NCBI GenBank assembly: GCA_023389275.1
Contig: JAEWEN010000121.1
Coordinates: forward strand, 1 to 47,031
DNA length: 47,031 nucleotides
Direction: 5' to 3'
Source: Bacillota bacterium
GTDB taxonomy: Bacteria; Bacillota; Clostridia; Clostridiales; Caloramatoraceae
The notes under the pieces: generated by a model
The model's database searches: none
Seen by the model: only the letters and a program-made list of their open reading frames with translations
Told to the model about the DNA's origin: nothing
Part shown: piece by piece, positions 15,578 through 24,966 of the stretch
Layout: each line of letters opens with the position of its first letter
How positions within the stretch are numbered: the stretch's first letter is position 1
Program-made: the position numbers and the translations under genes

Positions 15578-17803
15578 TTACATAATATTTTTTAAAAACT
15601 CAGTATAGTCACTATGATTCATAGGTTTTGCACAGTAATATCCTTGTATATAATCACAGTTTACCTCTTCTAAAAATTCAAATTGCTCTTTTGTTTCTAC
15701 TCCCTCTGCAACAACCTTCATATCCATTGTTTTTGCAGTATAAATTAACCCGTCTATAAGTGTTCTAACATTTCCTTTTTTATCACATCCGTCTATTAAA
15801 CACTTATCTAATTTTAATGTATTAACTTCTATATTTGTAAGCATTGTTACAGAAGAATACCCTGATCCAAAATCATCTAAAAGAACCTCTATTCCTTCTT
15901 TTTTAAGCTCCTTAATAACCTTATTTATTTTTTCCATATTATTAAAAGCTACTGTTTCTGTTAACTCTAGCTGTACACAATTAGATGGTATATTGTAATA
16001 TTTAATTACATTTATATACTCTTTTACAAAACTACTATTATATAAGTGAAATCTTGATATATTAATAGATATAGGACATATATTATATCCTTTATCTATC
16101 CACTGTTTTATATCTTTACAAACCTTATTAAAAACATATTTATCTAGTTTTATAATAAATCTATTTTTCTCAAACACAGGAACAAATGCTCCTGGGGATA
16201 TAATATTTCCACTACTATCTATCCACCTTACTAGAGCCTCTGCTCCTTCAAATGATTTTTTAGTTAGATTATATTTAGGCTGATAGTATACTTTAAACTC
16301 TAAATCTTTTATAGCATCTGAAAATCTATTTTCAAATTCCTTGTATTGAAGAAGTTCTTCTTTTAATTTTTTATCATAGAAAATATACTCTCCAAGTTTA
16401 TTTTCCTTACTTTTACTATGTGCTATTCTAGCCTTATCCATTATATAATCTATTTGCTCAAGGTTATTCTTAGATATATAAATACCTACAGATGTTATTA
16501 TTTCATAGCTTTTCTTTTGAGATTTTTTATAACCTTTAAGATTACACAATATATTATTTAGTACATCTATTAGCTCTTTTACATTTTTGTATCTTATCAT
16601 TAAAGCAAAATCGTCTGCCTCTATTCTTGAAAAAACTCCAACTTCTCTAATATCTTTATAAATAGTTTTTGATACATATCTTAAAACATAATTTCCTTCA
16701 TCATATCCATACATTTGATTAATATATTTAAATTTATCTATATCTAAGTATATAAAAGCAAATTTAGAATTCTTATGTTGATCCATAATATCTCTGCAAA
16801 GTATTTTAAACTTTTCATATGTTATTCCCCCAGTTACCTTGTCCTCAAATGCTAACCTTTCTAATTCTTTTTGATTAGCTTCTTTAATCTTTTTCATATA
16901 TACAAAAAATGATATAACTACAAGTACACATACTATAGTAAAAATATACATTAACAGTAATGTTCCATTTGCTTTAGAATTTATAATATCCTTAGGAACT
17001 ATAGTAAGCAAATACCAATCTGATATTTTAAGAGGCTGATAATACATATAGTAACTTATCTCATTTTTAAAACTAATTACCCCTTTTTTATTAGAACTCA
17101 TATCTTTCTTTAGCTTATTTATTGTTTTTTCATTTGAAGTAGATGAATGCTTTAAAATAGCAAATATATTATGAAGCTTTTCAAGTTCTTTAAAGTCACC
17201 GCTATGTGTAATATTATCACCATTTTTTTTCACAATATATGCATGTCCACTTAAATTAAATCTATCTAAATCAATTATTTCTTCATAGTTATAGGAAGAA
17301 TATGTTCCAAAAATTACTCCTTTTACAGTTTCATAGTGTATAATAGGAGCACTATATACATTAATTCTTCCACCTTCTGAATTATTAATTAGCGTTTCTG
17401 AAAACCATACTTTCTTTTCATAAAAGGATTTTTTAAAGTATTCTGTATCTTTTAAATTTACCATTTGATTGTCTGTAGTGTGTGCTATCCCATTAGTATC
17501 TATAATTCCTATTCTTAAAAAATTATTATCCTTGCTTACTTTTTCAAGAGAATCTACAGTTTCTTTTATATTAAATTCATTTTTATCTCCAAGAAGTAAT
17601 GCAATATTTTCTATAGAGGACTTTCCCCTATCTATTTCTCTTTGAAGTATAAGTACATTTTGACTAGATATTTCACTTAAAGTACTAAAGGTTTCTTTTT
17701 TTAATATATTATAAATAATTATTGAAAACCCTATTGTCATCAATATTACACATAAAATAGCAATAACTAAACCTTTTAGATTTTTTCTTTTATTTTTCTC
17801 CAT
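15578..17803 (-). CDS. c-di-GMP phosphodiesterase with extracellular sensor, degenerate GGDEF and EAL domains
   Basis: A 741-residue membrane protein. An N-terminal helix (about 10-30), an extracellular Cache-type sensor (about 35-275, with DTNGIAHTTDNQMVNLKDTEYF) and a second helix precede the cytosolic part. The GGDEF domain is degenerate: the signature position reads EADDF (in SRIEADDFALM), so cyclase activity is unlikely. The EAL domain (about 480-741) keeps its catalytic set: EALVRW, NISR, ELTE, LDDFGSGYSS, LKLDKCLIDG and VVAEGVET, and should hydrolyse c-di-GMP. The predicted ligand of Cache domains is a small molecule such as an amino or organic acid. Monocistronic. Confidence 0.92.
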   Translation of the reverse strand: MEKNKRKNLKGLVIAILCVILMTIGFSIIIYNILKKETFSTLSEISSQNVLILQREIDRGKSSIENIALLLGDKNEFNIKETVDSLEKVSKDNNFLRIGIIDTNGIAHTTDNQMVNLKDTEYFKKSFYEKKVWFSETLINNSEGGRINVYSAPIIHYETVKGVIFGTYSSYNYEEIIDLDRFNLSGHAYIVKKNGDNITHSGDFKELEKLHNIFAILKHSSTSNEKTINKLKKDMSSNKKGVISFKNEISYYMYYQPLKISDWYLLTIVPKDIINSKANGTLLLMYIFTIVCVLVVISFFVYMKKIKEANQKELERLAFEDKVTGGITYEKFKILCRDIMDQHKNSKFAFIYLDIDKFKYINQMYGYDEGNYVLRYVSKTIYKDIREVGVFSRIEADDFALMIRYKNVKELIDVLNNILCNLKGYKKSQKKSYEIITSVGIYISKNNLEQIDYIMDKARIAHSKSKENKLGEYIFYDKKLKEELLQYKEFENRFSDAIKDLEFKVYYQPKYNLTKKSFEGAEALVRWIDSSGNIISPGAFVPVFEKNRFIIKLDKYVFNKVCKDIKQWIDKGYNICPISINISRFHLYNSSFVKEYINVIKYYNIPSNCVQLELTETVAFNNMEKINKVIKELKKEGIEVLLDDFGSGYSSVTMLTNIEVNTLKLDKCLIDGCDKKGNVRTLIDGLIYTAKTMDMKVVAEGVETKEQFEFLEEVNCDYIQGYYCAKPMNHSDYTEFLKNIM

Positions 17804-18026
17804 AATATTTCCTCAAAATTTTTAGTAAATTATTGATTTTATACAAAATTCTTCTTTATAAAAGTATATCACATCCTACTATAATATTAGAGTATTTATT
17901 ATCGATAATCTAATTAATATTTCTTATTTCATTGTCCTAATTATTATAGTAATATTAAAGTTATATAAAGATTTGGAAATTAAACTTAGGTTTATATACA
18001 TTATTAATTTAGAAAGAGGGGTTGTT

Positions 18027-19244
18027 ATGAGACTTTTTGAAAAATCCACTAAACTTGATAACGTATGTTATGATGTTCGTGGTCCTGTAGTAGAAGAAGC
18101 AAATCGTATGATAGAAAAAAACATTGATATTTTAAAATTAAATATAGGAAATCCTGCTCCATTTGGTTTTAATGCACCAAATGAAATATTAGATGCTATT
18201 AAAAATAATCTAATAAATTCCCAAGGGTATTCTGACTCAAAAGGTTTAATTAATGCAAGACGTGCTATTTTAAACTATATAAACTATAAAAATATACCTA
18301 ATGTTACAGCTGATGATATTTACATTGGTAATGGTGTAAGTGAGCTTATTACTATAGCTATGCAAGGACTTTTAAATAATGGTGATGAAATACTAATACC
18401 TTCTCCAGACTATCCTTTATGGACAGCAGCAGCAAATCTTGCAGGTGGAAAACCTGTTCACTACATATGTGATGAAAAATCTGATTGGTTCCCAGATATT
18501 AAAGACATTGAAAGTAAAATAACAGATAAAACTAAAGGTATTGTTATTATAAACCCAAACAATCCAACTGGTGCTTTATATTCAAAAGACTTACTTGAAA
18601 AAATAGTTGATATAGCAAGACGTTATGATTTAATTATTTTTTCTGATGAAATATATGATAGATTAGTTTTTGATGAAGAAAAACATATATCTATAGCTTC
18701 CCTTGCTCCTGATATTATGTGTGTAACATTTAATGGTCTTTCAAAGTCACATATGGTAGCTGGATTTAGAAGTGGATGGATGAGTTTAAGTGGAGATAAA
18801 TCACGTGCAAAAGGCTATATAGAAGGGCTAAATATGCTTTCATCTATGAGGCTTTGTGCAAATGTACCTGCTCAAACTATTATTGAAACAGCACTTAAAG
18901 ATTTTGAGAAACAAGATCCACTACTACTTCCTGGTGGCAGAATATATGAACAAAGAAAATTTATATATAAAAGATTAAATAGTATACCTGGAATTACCAC
19001 TACAAAACCAAAAGCAGCTTTTTATGTATTTCCTAAAATAGATATTAAAAAGTTTAACATCTATAATGATGAGAAATTTGTTTTAGACTTTTTAAGACAG
19101 GAAAAAGTTCTTTTAGTACATGGAGGTGGATTTAACTGGTGTGAGCCTGACCATTTCCGTGTAGTTTATCTTCCAAATATAAATGACCTTTCAATGGCAA
19201 CAGACAAACTAGAAAGATTTTTACAAAACTATAAACAAAATTAA
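18027..19244 (+). CDS. PLP-dependent aminotransferase (alanine aminotransferase type)
   Basis: A 405-residue class I aminotransferase of the AlaA/AlaT group, transferring amino groups between alanine (or another amino acid) and 2-oxoglutarate in the cytosol. The PLP lysine is K240 in FNGLSKSHMVAGFRSGW. Other motifs are NPNNPTG (176-182) and SDEIYD (206-211). The C-terminal Arg that binds the substrate carboxylate is in HFRVVYLP. I start at 18027 because AGAGGGG lies about 6 nt upstream; an in-frame ATG 54 bp earlier has no ribosome site and would add a non-family tail. Monocistronic. Confidence 0.9.
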   Translation: MRLFEKSTKLDNVCYDVRGPVVEEANRMIEKNIDILKLNIGNPAPFGFNAPNEILDAIKNNLINSQGYSDSKGLINARRAILNYINYKNIPNVTADDIYIGNGVSELITIAMQGLLNNGDEILIPSPDYPLWTAAANLAGGKPVHYICDEKSDWFPDIKDIESKITDKTKGIVIINPNNPTGALYSKDLLEKIVDIARRYDLIIFSDEIYDRLVFDEEKHISIASLAPDIMCVTFNGLSKSHMVAGFRSGWMSLSGDKSRAKGYIEGLNMLSSMRLCANVPAQTIIETALKDFEKQDPLLLPGGRIYEQRKFIYKRLNSIPGITTTKPKAAFYVFPKIDIKKFNIYNDEKFVLDFLRQEKVLLVHGGGFNWCEPDHFRVVYLPNINDLSMATDKLERFLQNYKQN

Positions 19245-19271
19245 AAAAGGCACCTTAAGTGGTGCCTTTTT
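19244..19271. terminator. Bidirectional terminator
   Basis: AAAAAGGCACC and GGTGCCTTTTT pair around TTAAGT, between the convergent aminotransferase and ABC importer genes. Confidence 0.87.
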
Positions 19272-19272
19272 A

Positions 19273-20289
19273 CTACTCTATTCCTTCAAACTCTACATAT
19301 ACTTTATCTACTACTTTATTTATGTCTAAATCCTGATTTATTATTTTTAGTTTTTGTAAATCTTCAAAGTTTCTTTTTAAAGATGCTTTTCCTTCTTTTA
19401 CAGATGGAATAAACTTATATGTTTTTAAGATTCCTGCATTAAACTCTGGATCTCCTAATGCAACTAATTTTTTATCTACTTGAAGTTTTGCAACTTCATC
19501 TGTGTTGTTTTGAACATATTCTCCTGCTTTTTTCATAGCTCTTGTAAATTTTTTAGCTACTTCAGGATGCTCTTTTACAAAGTCAGGTCTTAAAACAAGT
19601 ACACAACAATACTCATTTTTATATTCTTCATCCACAGCATTATCAAGTATTATTTTAGCTCCGTCTTGTTTTACAGCTAAGCTAGCTGCTGGATCACTCA
19701 TTCCTATAACATCAACTTGCCCATTTTTAAGTGCAAGTGGAAGCTCTGATTGGTTATAAACAACAAATTCAACTTCCATATTTTCAGGAGAAGCTCCTAT
19801 TCCAGCTGCAAGTAATGCTCTTTGAGCTATTATTGCCTGTGAAGCTGCAAGTCCAGGCACCCCTATTTTTTTACCTTTTAAATCTTTAACACTATTTATT
19901 TTTGAATCCTTATTAGTAATAAGTTTTAAGCATCCAGTATGTAATCCCATAGCTATATTACAATCAAGTCCATTATTTATTTGTTGTATCATAGCAGGTA
20001 ACATGTCTGAAAAAGCATCTGCTTTTCCTGCCATCATAAGATCTACAGCAGAGTCATCTGCTTTTAAAAGGTTATATTTTATTCCTTCTTCTGCTAAAAA
20101 TCCTTTTTCAACTGCTATTTGAAGTGGTGCAGCACAAAGTCCTGTTGCATATGATATTTGCATAACATAATCATCATTTACACTAGATGCTTCCTTTGCC
20201 TTTTCATTTTTTCCTGAACATCCAGATAACATGCTTATTGCAAATGATAAAATAAGTAAGCTTATTATTCCTTTTTTAAGCCTTTTCAT
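19273..20289 (-). CDS. ABC transporter substrate-binding lipoprotein (NMT1/SsuA-like)
   Basis: A 338-residue lipoprotein, with signal sequence and lipobox SMLSGCSG near residue 25. The mature protein has the two-lobe fold of nitrate/sulfonate/thiamine-precursor binding proteins: ISYATGLCAAPLQIAVEKGF, then DLMMAGKADAFSDMLPAMI, and NSVKDLKGKKIGVPGLA. Conserved-looking cysteines occur in TGLC and in GLHTGCLKLI. The substrate could be a sulfonate, a pyrimidine precursor or another small organic molecule. I prefer the ATG at 20289; the ATG at 20295 abuts the GGGGG ribosome site. It is the last gene of the three-gene importer operon. Confidence 0.85.
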   Translation of the reverse strand: MKRLKKGIISLLILSFAISMLSGCSGKNEKAKEASSVNDDYVMQISYATGLCAAPLQIAVEKGFLAEEGIKYNLLKADDSAVDLMMAGKADAFSDMLPAMIQQINNGLDCNIAMGLHTGCLKLITNKDSKINSVKDLKGKKIGVPGLAASQAIIAQRALLAAGIGASPENMEVEFVVYNQSELPLALKNGQVDVIGMSDPAASLAVKQDGAKIILDNAVDEEYKNEYCCVLVLRPDFVKEHPEVAKKFTRAMKKAGEYVQNNTDEVAKLQVDKKLVALGDPEFNAGILKTYKFIPSVKEGKASLKRNFEDLQKLKIINQDLDINKVVDKVYVEFEGIE

Positions 20290-20306
20290 GTACATCCCCC
20301 TTTATA

Positions 20307-21056
20307 TTAATAATTATTTATTATTGATAAAACCTCATTTTTTAAATCTATAAACTCTTTTGAATCACGCACTCTTGGATAGTCTAAATTTACATCTACG
20401 ACTTTATTTATTTTTGCTGGTCTAGGTGTCATTACTATAACTTTGTTACTCATATATATAGCTTCTTCCACATCATGGGTAACCATTATCATAGTTGTTT
20501 TTCTATCTTTCCATATTTTTATAATTTCATCTTGCATATTAACCCTTGTTAATGCATCTAGTGCCCCTAAAGGCTCGTCTAAAAGTAAAACCCTTGGATG
20601 ATTAATTAGTGCCCTAGCAAGTGAAGCTCTTTGAGCCATTCCCCCTGACAGGTGATGTGGATAAACCTTTTCAAATCCTTTTAGCCCTACTAGATTTATA
20701 AATTCATCTACATCATTTTTCCTCTCTTTATATACTCCTCTAGCTTTTAATCCAAATGCTATATTGTCATATACACTGCTCCATGGAAAAAGCTGAGGAT
20801 TTTGAAACACTAATCCTCTATCGTATCCTGCTTCTTTTATCTGCTTTCCATCTAGTTCTATAACTCCACCATTTGAGTTATCAAGTCCAGCTATTAATCT
20901 TAAAAGTGTAGATTTACCACAACCTGAAGGACCTACAAGTGATATAAATTCTCCTGCTTTTATGTTTAAACTTAAATTATCAAGAGCTATAACATCTTCA
21001 CCATCTGCTCCTTGAAATATTTTACTTACATCTTTTATGTTAATTTCTCCTACCAT
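20307..21056 (-). CDS. ABC transporter ATP-binding protein (SsuB/TauB type)
   Basis: A 249-residue ATPase that powers the importer. Walker A is GPSGCGKS (residues 42-49). The Q-loop is LVFQNPQLFPW. The signature is LSGGMAQRASLARAL, and Walker B is VLLLDEPLGALD. The switch His is in MIMVTHDVEEA. It overlaps the permease gene by 7 nt and lies 17 bp before the binding-protein gene. The signature ends in Met (LSGGM), common in this subfamily. Confidence 0.93.
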   Translation of the reverse strand: MVGEINIKDVSKIFQGADGEDVIALDNLSLNIKAGEFISLVGPSGCGKSTLLRLIAGLDNSNGGVIELDGKQIKEAGYDRGLVFQNPQLFPWSSVYDNIAFGLKARGVYKERKNDVDEFINLVGLKGFEKVYPHHLSGGMAQRASLARALINHPRVLLLDEPLGALDALTRVNMQDEIIKIWKDRKTTMIMVTHDVEEAIYMSNKVIVMTPRPAKINKVVDVNLDYPRVRDSKEFIDLKNEVLSIINNY

Positions 21057-22009
21057 TTAATAACCCCTTTCTGCCAAGTAAGAAGTCTATCTCTAACCTT
21101 AAACAGTAAGGTTACAGCAAGTGAACAACTAATTGCAATTACAATAAGTCCTGCATAAACATTTGCATATGACATAGTTTCACGTTGCCAGTTTATGTAC
21201 CATCCTATACCAAATTTAACTCCTATCATTTCAGCAGTCATAAGAGTTAAAAACGCTGATGTAATTCCATTAAAAAATCCTACAAATACTGATGGAAGTG
21301 CACCTGGAATAGCTATTTTTATTACCTTATACATAGGACTTGCTCCTAAAGTACTTGCTACTTCAAAATAACCTTTTTCTATATTTTGAATTCCTGAGCT
21401 AGTAAGAACCGCTGTTGGAAACCAAACACTAAGACCTATAATAAAAGCACTTGCTTTAAATGATGTTGAAAATGTAACTAGTGCAATTGGAATCCAAACA
21501 GTTGCAGGTATAGGGCCTACTAATTTTATAAGAGGATTTATCCAGTAACTAGCTCTTTTGCTACACCCTACAGCTATACCTGTTAATAGTCCAGCAACTC
21601 CTCCACCTATTACCCCTGTAATTAAAAGTTTTAAAGAATGTCCTAAACACTTTAGTAAAAATAATATTTGTGTAAAAAATACATTCATTATTTTATCTGG
21701 ATACGGAAAATATACAGGTGGTATTAATAAAAATTTCATAGTAACTAGGTTATATATATTTAATAAAAGTATCATACCTGCTATAAAACGCGCTTTATAT
21801 AAATAAACACCTCTAAGCTTTTTATTAAATCTTGAAACAATAAGTAACACAAATAATACTAAACTTAAAATAATTAAAAACCATTTAAAATATCCGTATT
21901 CTTTTGTCATAATATCCTCATGTGTTGGTATTAAAATATGTAGTATAAGTGCTAATAAAGAAGATATTAACGGTAGAAAAATAGACATTTTAAAACTACT
22001 TTTATTCAT
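21050..22009 (-). CDS. ABC transporter permease (SsuC/TauC type)
   Basis: A 319-residue permease. The N-terminal 110 residues contain three or four membrane helices beyond the usual core, making it longer than typical SsuC (about 260). The core (about 125-319) has the coupling motif region STLGASPMYKVIKIAIPGALPSVFVGFFNGI that docks on the ATPase. Other family phrases are LVGPIPATVWIPIALVTF and YAGLIVIAISC. It is the first gene of the importer operon; ATG follows GGAGGGAAAAGC. Confidence 0.9.
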   Translation of the reverse strand: MNKSSFKMSIFLPLISSLLALILHILIPTHEDIMTKEYGYFKWFLIILSLVLFVLLIVSRFNKKLRGVYLYKARFIAGMILLLNIYNLVTMKFLLIPPVYFPYPDKIMNVFFTQILFLLKCLGHSLKLLITGVIGGGVAGLLTGIAVGCSKRASYWINPLIKLVGPIPATVWIPIALVTFSTSFKASAFIIGLSVWFPTAVLTSSGIQNIEKGYFEVASTLGASPMYKVIKIAIPGALPSVFVGFFNGITSAFLTLMTAEMIGVKFGIGWYINWQRETMSYANVYAGLIVIAISCSLAVTLLFKVRDRLLTWQKGVIKW

Positions 22010-22072
22010 GCTTTTCCCTCCATACTATTTTAAATAATGTAACAAATTGTAATAATTAACATTAATTTTTAT

Positions 22073-22099
22073 ATTATAGTAATAATTTGTATATCACAA
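22073..22099 (-). promoter_or_regulatory. Candidate promoter for the ABC importer operon
   Basis: On the minus strand a perfect -10 TATAAT (22073-22078) is preceded by TTGTGA (22094-22099) at 15 bp, slightly short of optimum. About 65 bp separate it from the start codon. The rest of the 223-bp divergent region holds no other clear element. Confidence 0.4.
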
Positions 22100-22232
22100 A
22101 TAGGAGTTTTACATTATATAATAATTATTTATAGTATTTATCTATTGTATTTTTTTACATTTTTCCCAATTATTTTTCTACAAATTATGGTATTATTCTC
22201 TCTGTTATAAAATATTTTGGAGGGAAAATTAA

Positions 22233-23438
22233 ATGAGCATTTTAAAGTTAGCTTATATAAATGTTATAAGAAGAAAATCTCAATCAACTTTAACAATGAT
22301 TATAAGTTTATTAATTACACTTACATTTGTTTTAGTAATATCTATATTTTCTATTATTCAAGGAGGATTAAAACTTTCATCTGAAAGACTTGGTGCTGAT
22401 ATTTTAGTTATACCTAATGAGGCAAATATAAACTCATCTGAAACACTTTTTACAGGATCTCCACAGCCAGTATATATGTCTAAAAATATTGAGGATAAAA
22501 TAAAAAATATAAATGGAATAGAAAAAATTACACCTCAATTTTTTACAAATACAATAAGTGATGCTGGTTGTTGCAGTTATAGTGAGGACCTACGTATTGT
22601 AGGAGTTGATCAAAATTCAGATTTTATATTAAAGCCTTGGTTTAAGCAAAATAATATTAACCTACTTCAAGACAATGAGATTATTATAGGAAGTAAAATA
22701 AAGGCTATTTTAGGTAATAAAGTTTCTATATTATCTCACCCTTTTAAAGTAGTTGGAACCTTATATAATACTGGAAGTGGAATGGATAACACTATATTTA
22801 TGAATATAGATAAAGCAAGGCTTTTAGCTAAGAAAAATTTCTCTAAAGACCTTTTTAAAGGGGATAATACTGAGAATTTAATTTCCTCTATATTAATAAA
22901 AGTTAAAACTGGTTCAAGTACTGAAACCATAGTAAAAAATATAAATAACCTTAATTTAGATGTAAAAGCTACATCAACAAATAGCTCTATTAAAAATATG
23001 AAAACCCAATTATTATCATTTTCTAAAATTATATTATTTTTATGGATATGCCTTTTACTAACATCATCACTAGCCTTAATAGGAAGGTTTAATGCACTTG
23101 TAAAAGATAGACAAAAAGAACTTGGATTTTTAAAAGCTGTAGGTTTATCTAATAGAAAAATTTTTAAGTTAGTAATATTTGAAGGCCTTATTATGGCAGG
23201 TATAAGTGGTATTTTAGGTAGTATTTTAGCAATTTTATTAATAAATCCTACACTATCAGCTTTAAGTGGAAGCCTTGTAATATCGCAGGGAAGCTGGTCT
23301 TTTTCTAGTGGAGTACTATACATATTAATAGGATTATTATTTGCATTTTTATTAACAACTCTATCATGCTTATATCCAGCTTTTAAAGTATCTAAAATGA
23401 TGCCTAGAGAAATAATTTCAAAAGGAGATGTTCTATAA
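22233..23438 (+). CDS. FtsX/MacB-type ABC transporter permease with a double-cysteine motif
   Basis: A 401-residue permease. One N-terminal membrane helix (about 17-42) is followed by a large extracellular MacB-like domain (about 45-260) and three C-terminal helices, the FtsX arrangement (LGFLKAVGLSNRKIFKLVIFEG). The extracellular domain has DAGCCSYSEDLRIVGVDQNSDF, with adjacent cysteines. I recall similar CC-containing permeases from iron-related P19/FTR1-type loci, so iron or redox relevance is possible but unproven. The stop overlaps the ATPase start by one base (TAATG). The ribosome site is TGGAGGGAA. Confidence 0.85.
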   Translation: MSILKLAYINVIRRKSQSTLTMIISLLITLTFVLVISIFSIIQGGLKLSSERLGADILVIPNEANINSSETLFTGSPQPVYMSKNIEDKIKNINGIEKITPQFFTNTISDAGCCSYSEDLRIVGVDQNSDFILKPWFKQNNINLLQDNEIIIGSKIKAILGNKVSILSHPFKVVGTLYNTGSGMDNTIFMNIDKARLLAKKNFSKDLFKGDNTENLISSILIKVKTGSSTETIVKNINNLNLDVKATSTNSSIKNMKTQLLSFSKIILFLWICLLLTSSLALIGRFNALVKDRQKELGFLKAVGLSNRKIFKLVIFEGLIMAGISGILGSILAILLINPTLSALSGSLVISQGSWSFSSGVLYILIGLLFAFLLTTLSCLYPAFKVSKMMPREIISKGDVL

Positions 23439-24100
23439 TGGAAATTTGTAAATTAGTTAATGTAGAAAAATCCTATGAATCTGAAGAAAACACATTTCCT
23501 TTAAAAAAAGTATCTTTATGTGTAAATTCAGGAGATTTTTTATGTATAGAAGGTCCTTCTGGCTCTGGGAAAAGTACTCTTTTATATATAATGGGAGGTC
23601 TTTTAAGTCCATGTAGCGGTGAGGTTTTTATAGATAAAGAAAATATATGTAATGTTTCAAGTAGTGATTTAAGTAATATTAGAAAAGATAAAGTAGGTTT
23701 TATATTTCAAGATAGTTTTTTAATAGAAGCACTATCTGTAAGGGAAAACCTAGCATTTATACAATCAATTAAAGAAAAAGTAGATTATAATAAAATAGAT
23801 GAACTTTTAAAAAAACTAGGTCTTTATGAAAAAAGAAATTCTCTTCCATATCAATTAAGTGGAGGACAAAGACGACGTGTAATGATAGCCTGTGTTATTA
23901 TAAAAAATCCACTGTTAATATTAGCAGATGAACCTACTAATGATTTAGATGATTACTGGGCATCAAAGGTACTAGATTTATTAAGTGACTTATGTACAGT
24001 AGGAAAAGGAATTGTACTTGTAACCCATAACACATATTGGGCTAAAAAAGCTAAATATAGATATTCTTTAAAAAATGGAGAATTAAATATAATTAAGTAA
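23438..24100 (+). CDS. ABC transporter ATP-binding protein (MacB/LolD type)
   Basis: A 220-residue ATPase, partner of the FtsX-type permease. Walker A is GPSGSGKST, the Q-loop VGFIFQDSFLI, the signature LSGGQRRRVMIACVI, and Walker B ILADEPTNDLD. The switch His is in VLVTHN. The signature is followed by RRR rather than the usual QRVAIARA pattern. Start overlaps the permease stop. A terminator follows directly. Confidence 0.92.
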   Translation: MEICKLVNVEKSYESEENTFPLKKVSLCVNSGDFLCIEGPSGSGKSTLLYIMGGLLSPCSGEVFIDKENICNVSSSDLSNIRKDKVGFIFQDSFLIEALSVRENLAFIQSIKEKVDYNKIDELLKKLGLYEKRNSLPYQLSGGQRRRVMIACVIIKNPLLILADEPTNDLDDYWASKVLDLLSDLCTVGKGIVLVTHNTYWAKKAKYRYSLKNGELNIIK

Positions 24101-24105
24101 AAAAT

Positions 24106-24134
24106 AAGGATTATGAAATTTTTTCATAATCCTT
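24106..24134 (+). terminator. Terminator of the FtsX-type ABC operon
   Basis: AAGGATTATGAAA and TTTCATAATCCTT form a 13-bp stem with a 3-nt loop and a T-run. Confidence 0.85.
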
Positions 24135-24225
24135 TTAAATATTAAATATCAAACTATATTAAAATCATAAAACTATTGGTTGTTATATTAAAAGTTTACT
24201 TAAAAAGTAATCTTTTCGGGCTTAT

Positions 24226-24948
24226 TTATGCTAATTTTTTTATTAGCCTAACAGATGCTAAACATTCAACTCCATTTAACATATAAACGATTCTTTTTTT
24301 AGTGTCTATTTCTTTTACATAATCCTTATTTATTATGTAAGATCTATGACATCTACAGAACCTACTATCTAATTGTTTTTCCACTTCTTTTATTCTAGCA
24401 AAAAACTCTATTTGTCTACTTTCTGTGTGTAAAACTAATTTATGGGTAACCTCTGATGTTTGAAAATATATAATCTCATCAAAGTCTATATTTATTATTC
24501 TATCTTCAACTTTTATAGTAAACACTTTTCTAGTGTTATTTTTCTTTGTTGTATATTTTTTATTAGCATTTAATATACATTGAGCAATTCGCTCTTCCAT
24601 ATTAAAATAATCATCTTTAATAATATAATCCATAGCTTCAACTTTATATATAAAAGTTAAATAACTCATTTCAGCATGAGTTGTTACAAAAACAATATAT
24701 CCTCTAGGATCATACTGCCTTATTTTCTCTGCAAGTTGTATACCATTTATATCAGAATTTAAGTCTATATCTAAAAAGTATACACCTTCTTCTTGATTAA
24801 TACTTATATGGTCAAGTATTTTTTGAGGCACACTTGTTGATAATGCTATTTCTATATCTAGCTCTTCTCTATTTATAGTATTTTTTATTATATTTTCAAT
24901 GCTTTCTTTTTGCATGTAATTGTCTTCACAAATAAATACTTTAAGCAT
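24226..24948 (-). CDS. agrA: AgrA-like LytTR response regulator
   Basis: A 240-residue response regulator. The receiver domain (1-125) has the acidic pair ED (8-9) and phospho-acceptor Asp60 in YFLDIDLN. The LytTR DNA-binding domain (about 140-240) has RFCRCHRSYIINKDYVKEID, typical of AgrA. It is the last gene of the agr locus, 18 bp after agrC, with ribosome site AAGGAGG. It should be phosphorylated by the adjacent AgrC and activate agr and output promoters. A paralogue of near-identical layout lies 2.3 kb away (27298-28020). The 3' end lacks an obvious hairpin terminator. Confidence 0.88.
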   Translation of the reverse strand: MLKVFICEDNYMQKESIENIIKNTINREELDIEIALSTSVPQKILDHISINQEEGVYFLDIDLNSDINGIQLAEKIRQYDPRGYIVFVTTHAEMSYLTFIYKVEAMDYIIKDDYFNMEERIAQCILNANKKYTTKKNNTRKVFTIKVEDRIINIDFDEIIYFQTSEVTHKLVLHTESRQIEFFARIKEVEKQLDSRFCRCHRSYIINKDYVKEIDTKKRIVYMLNGVECLASVRLIKKLA

Positions 24949-24966
24949 AAATCCTCCTTTATAAGC

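Noticed and set aside
22100..22232. Possible Fur site (AATAATTATT region) in the divergent ABC promoter region
   Set aside because: It lacks the TGA...TCA ends and is no better than expected in such AT-rich DNA.
22736..23323. 195-codon minus-strand frame
   Set aside because: It lies wholly inside the FtsX-type permease gene, has no ribosome site and no protein-like motif.
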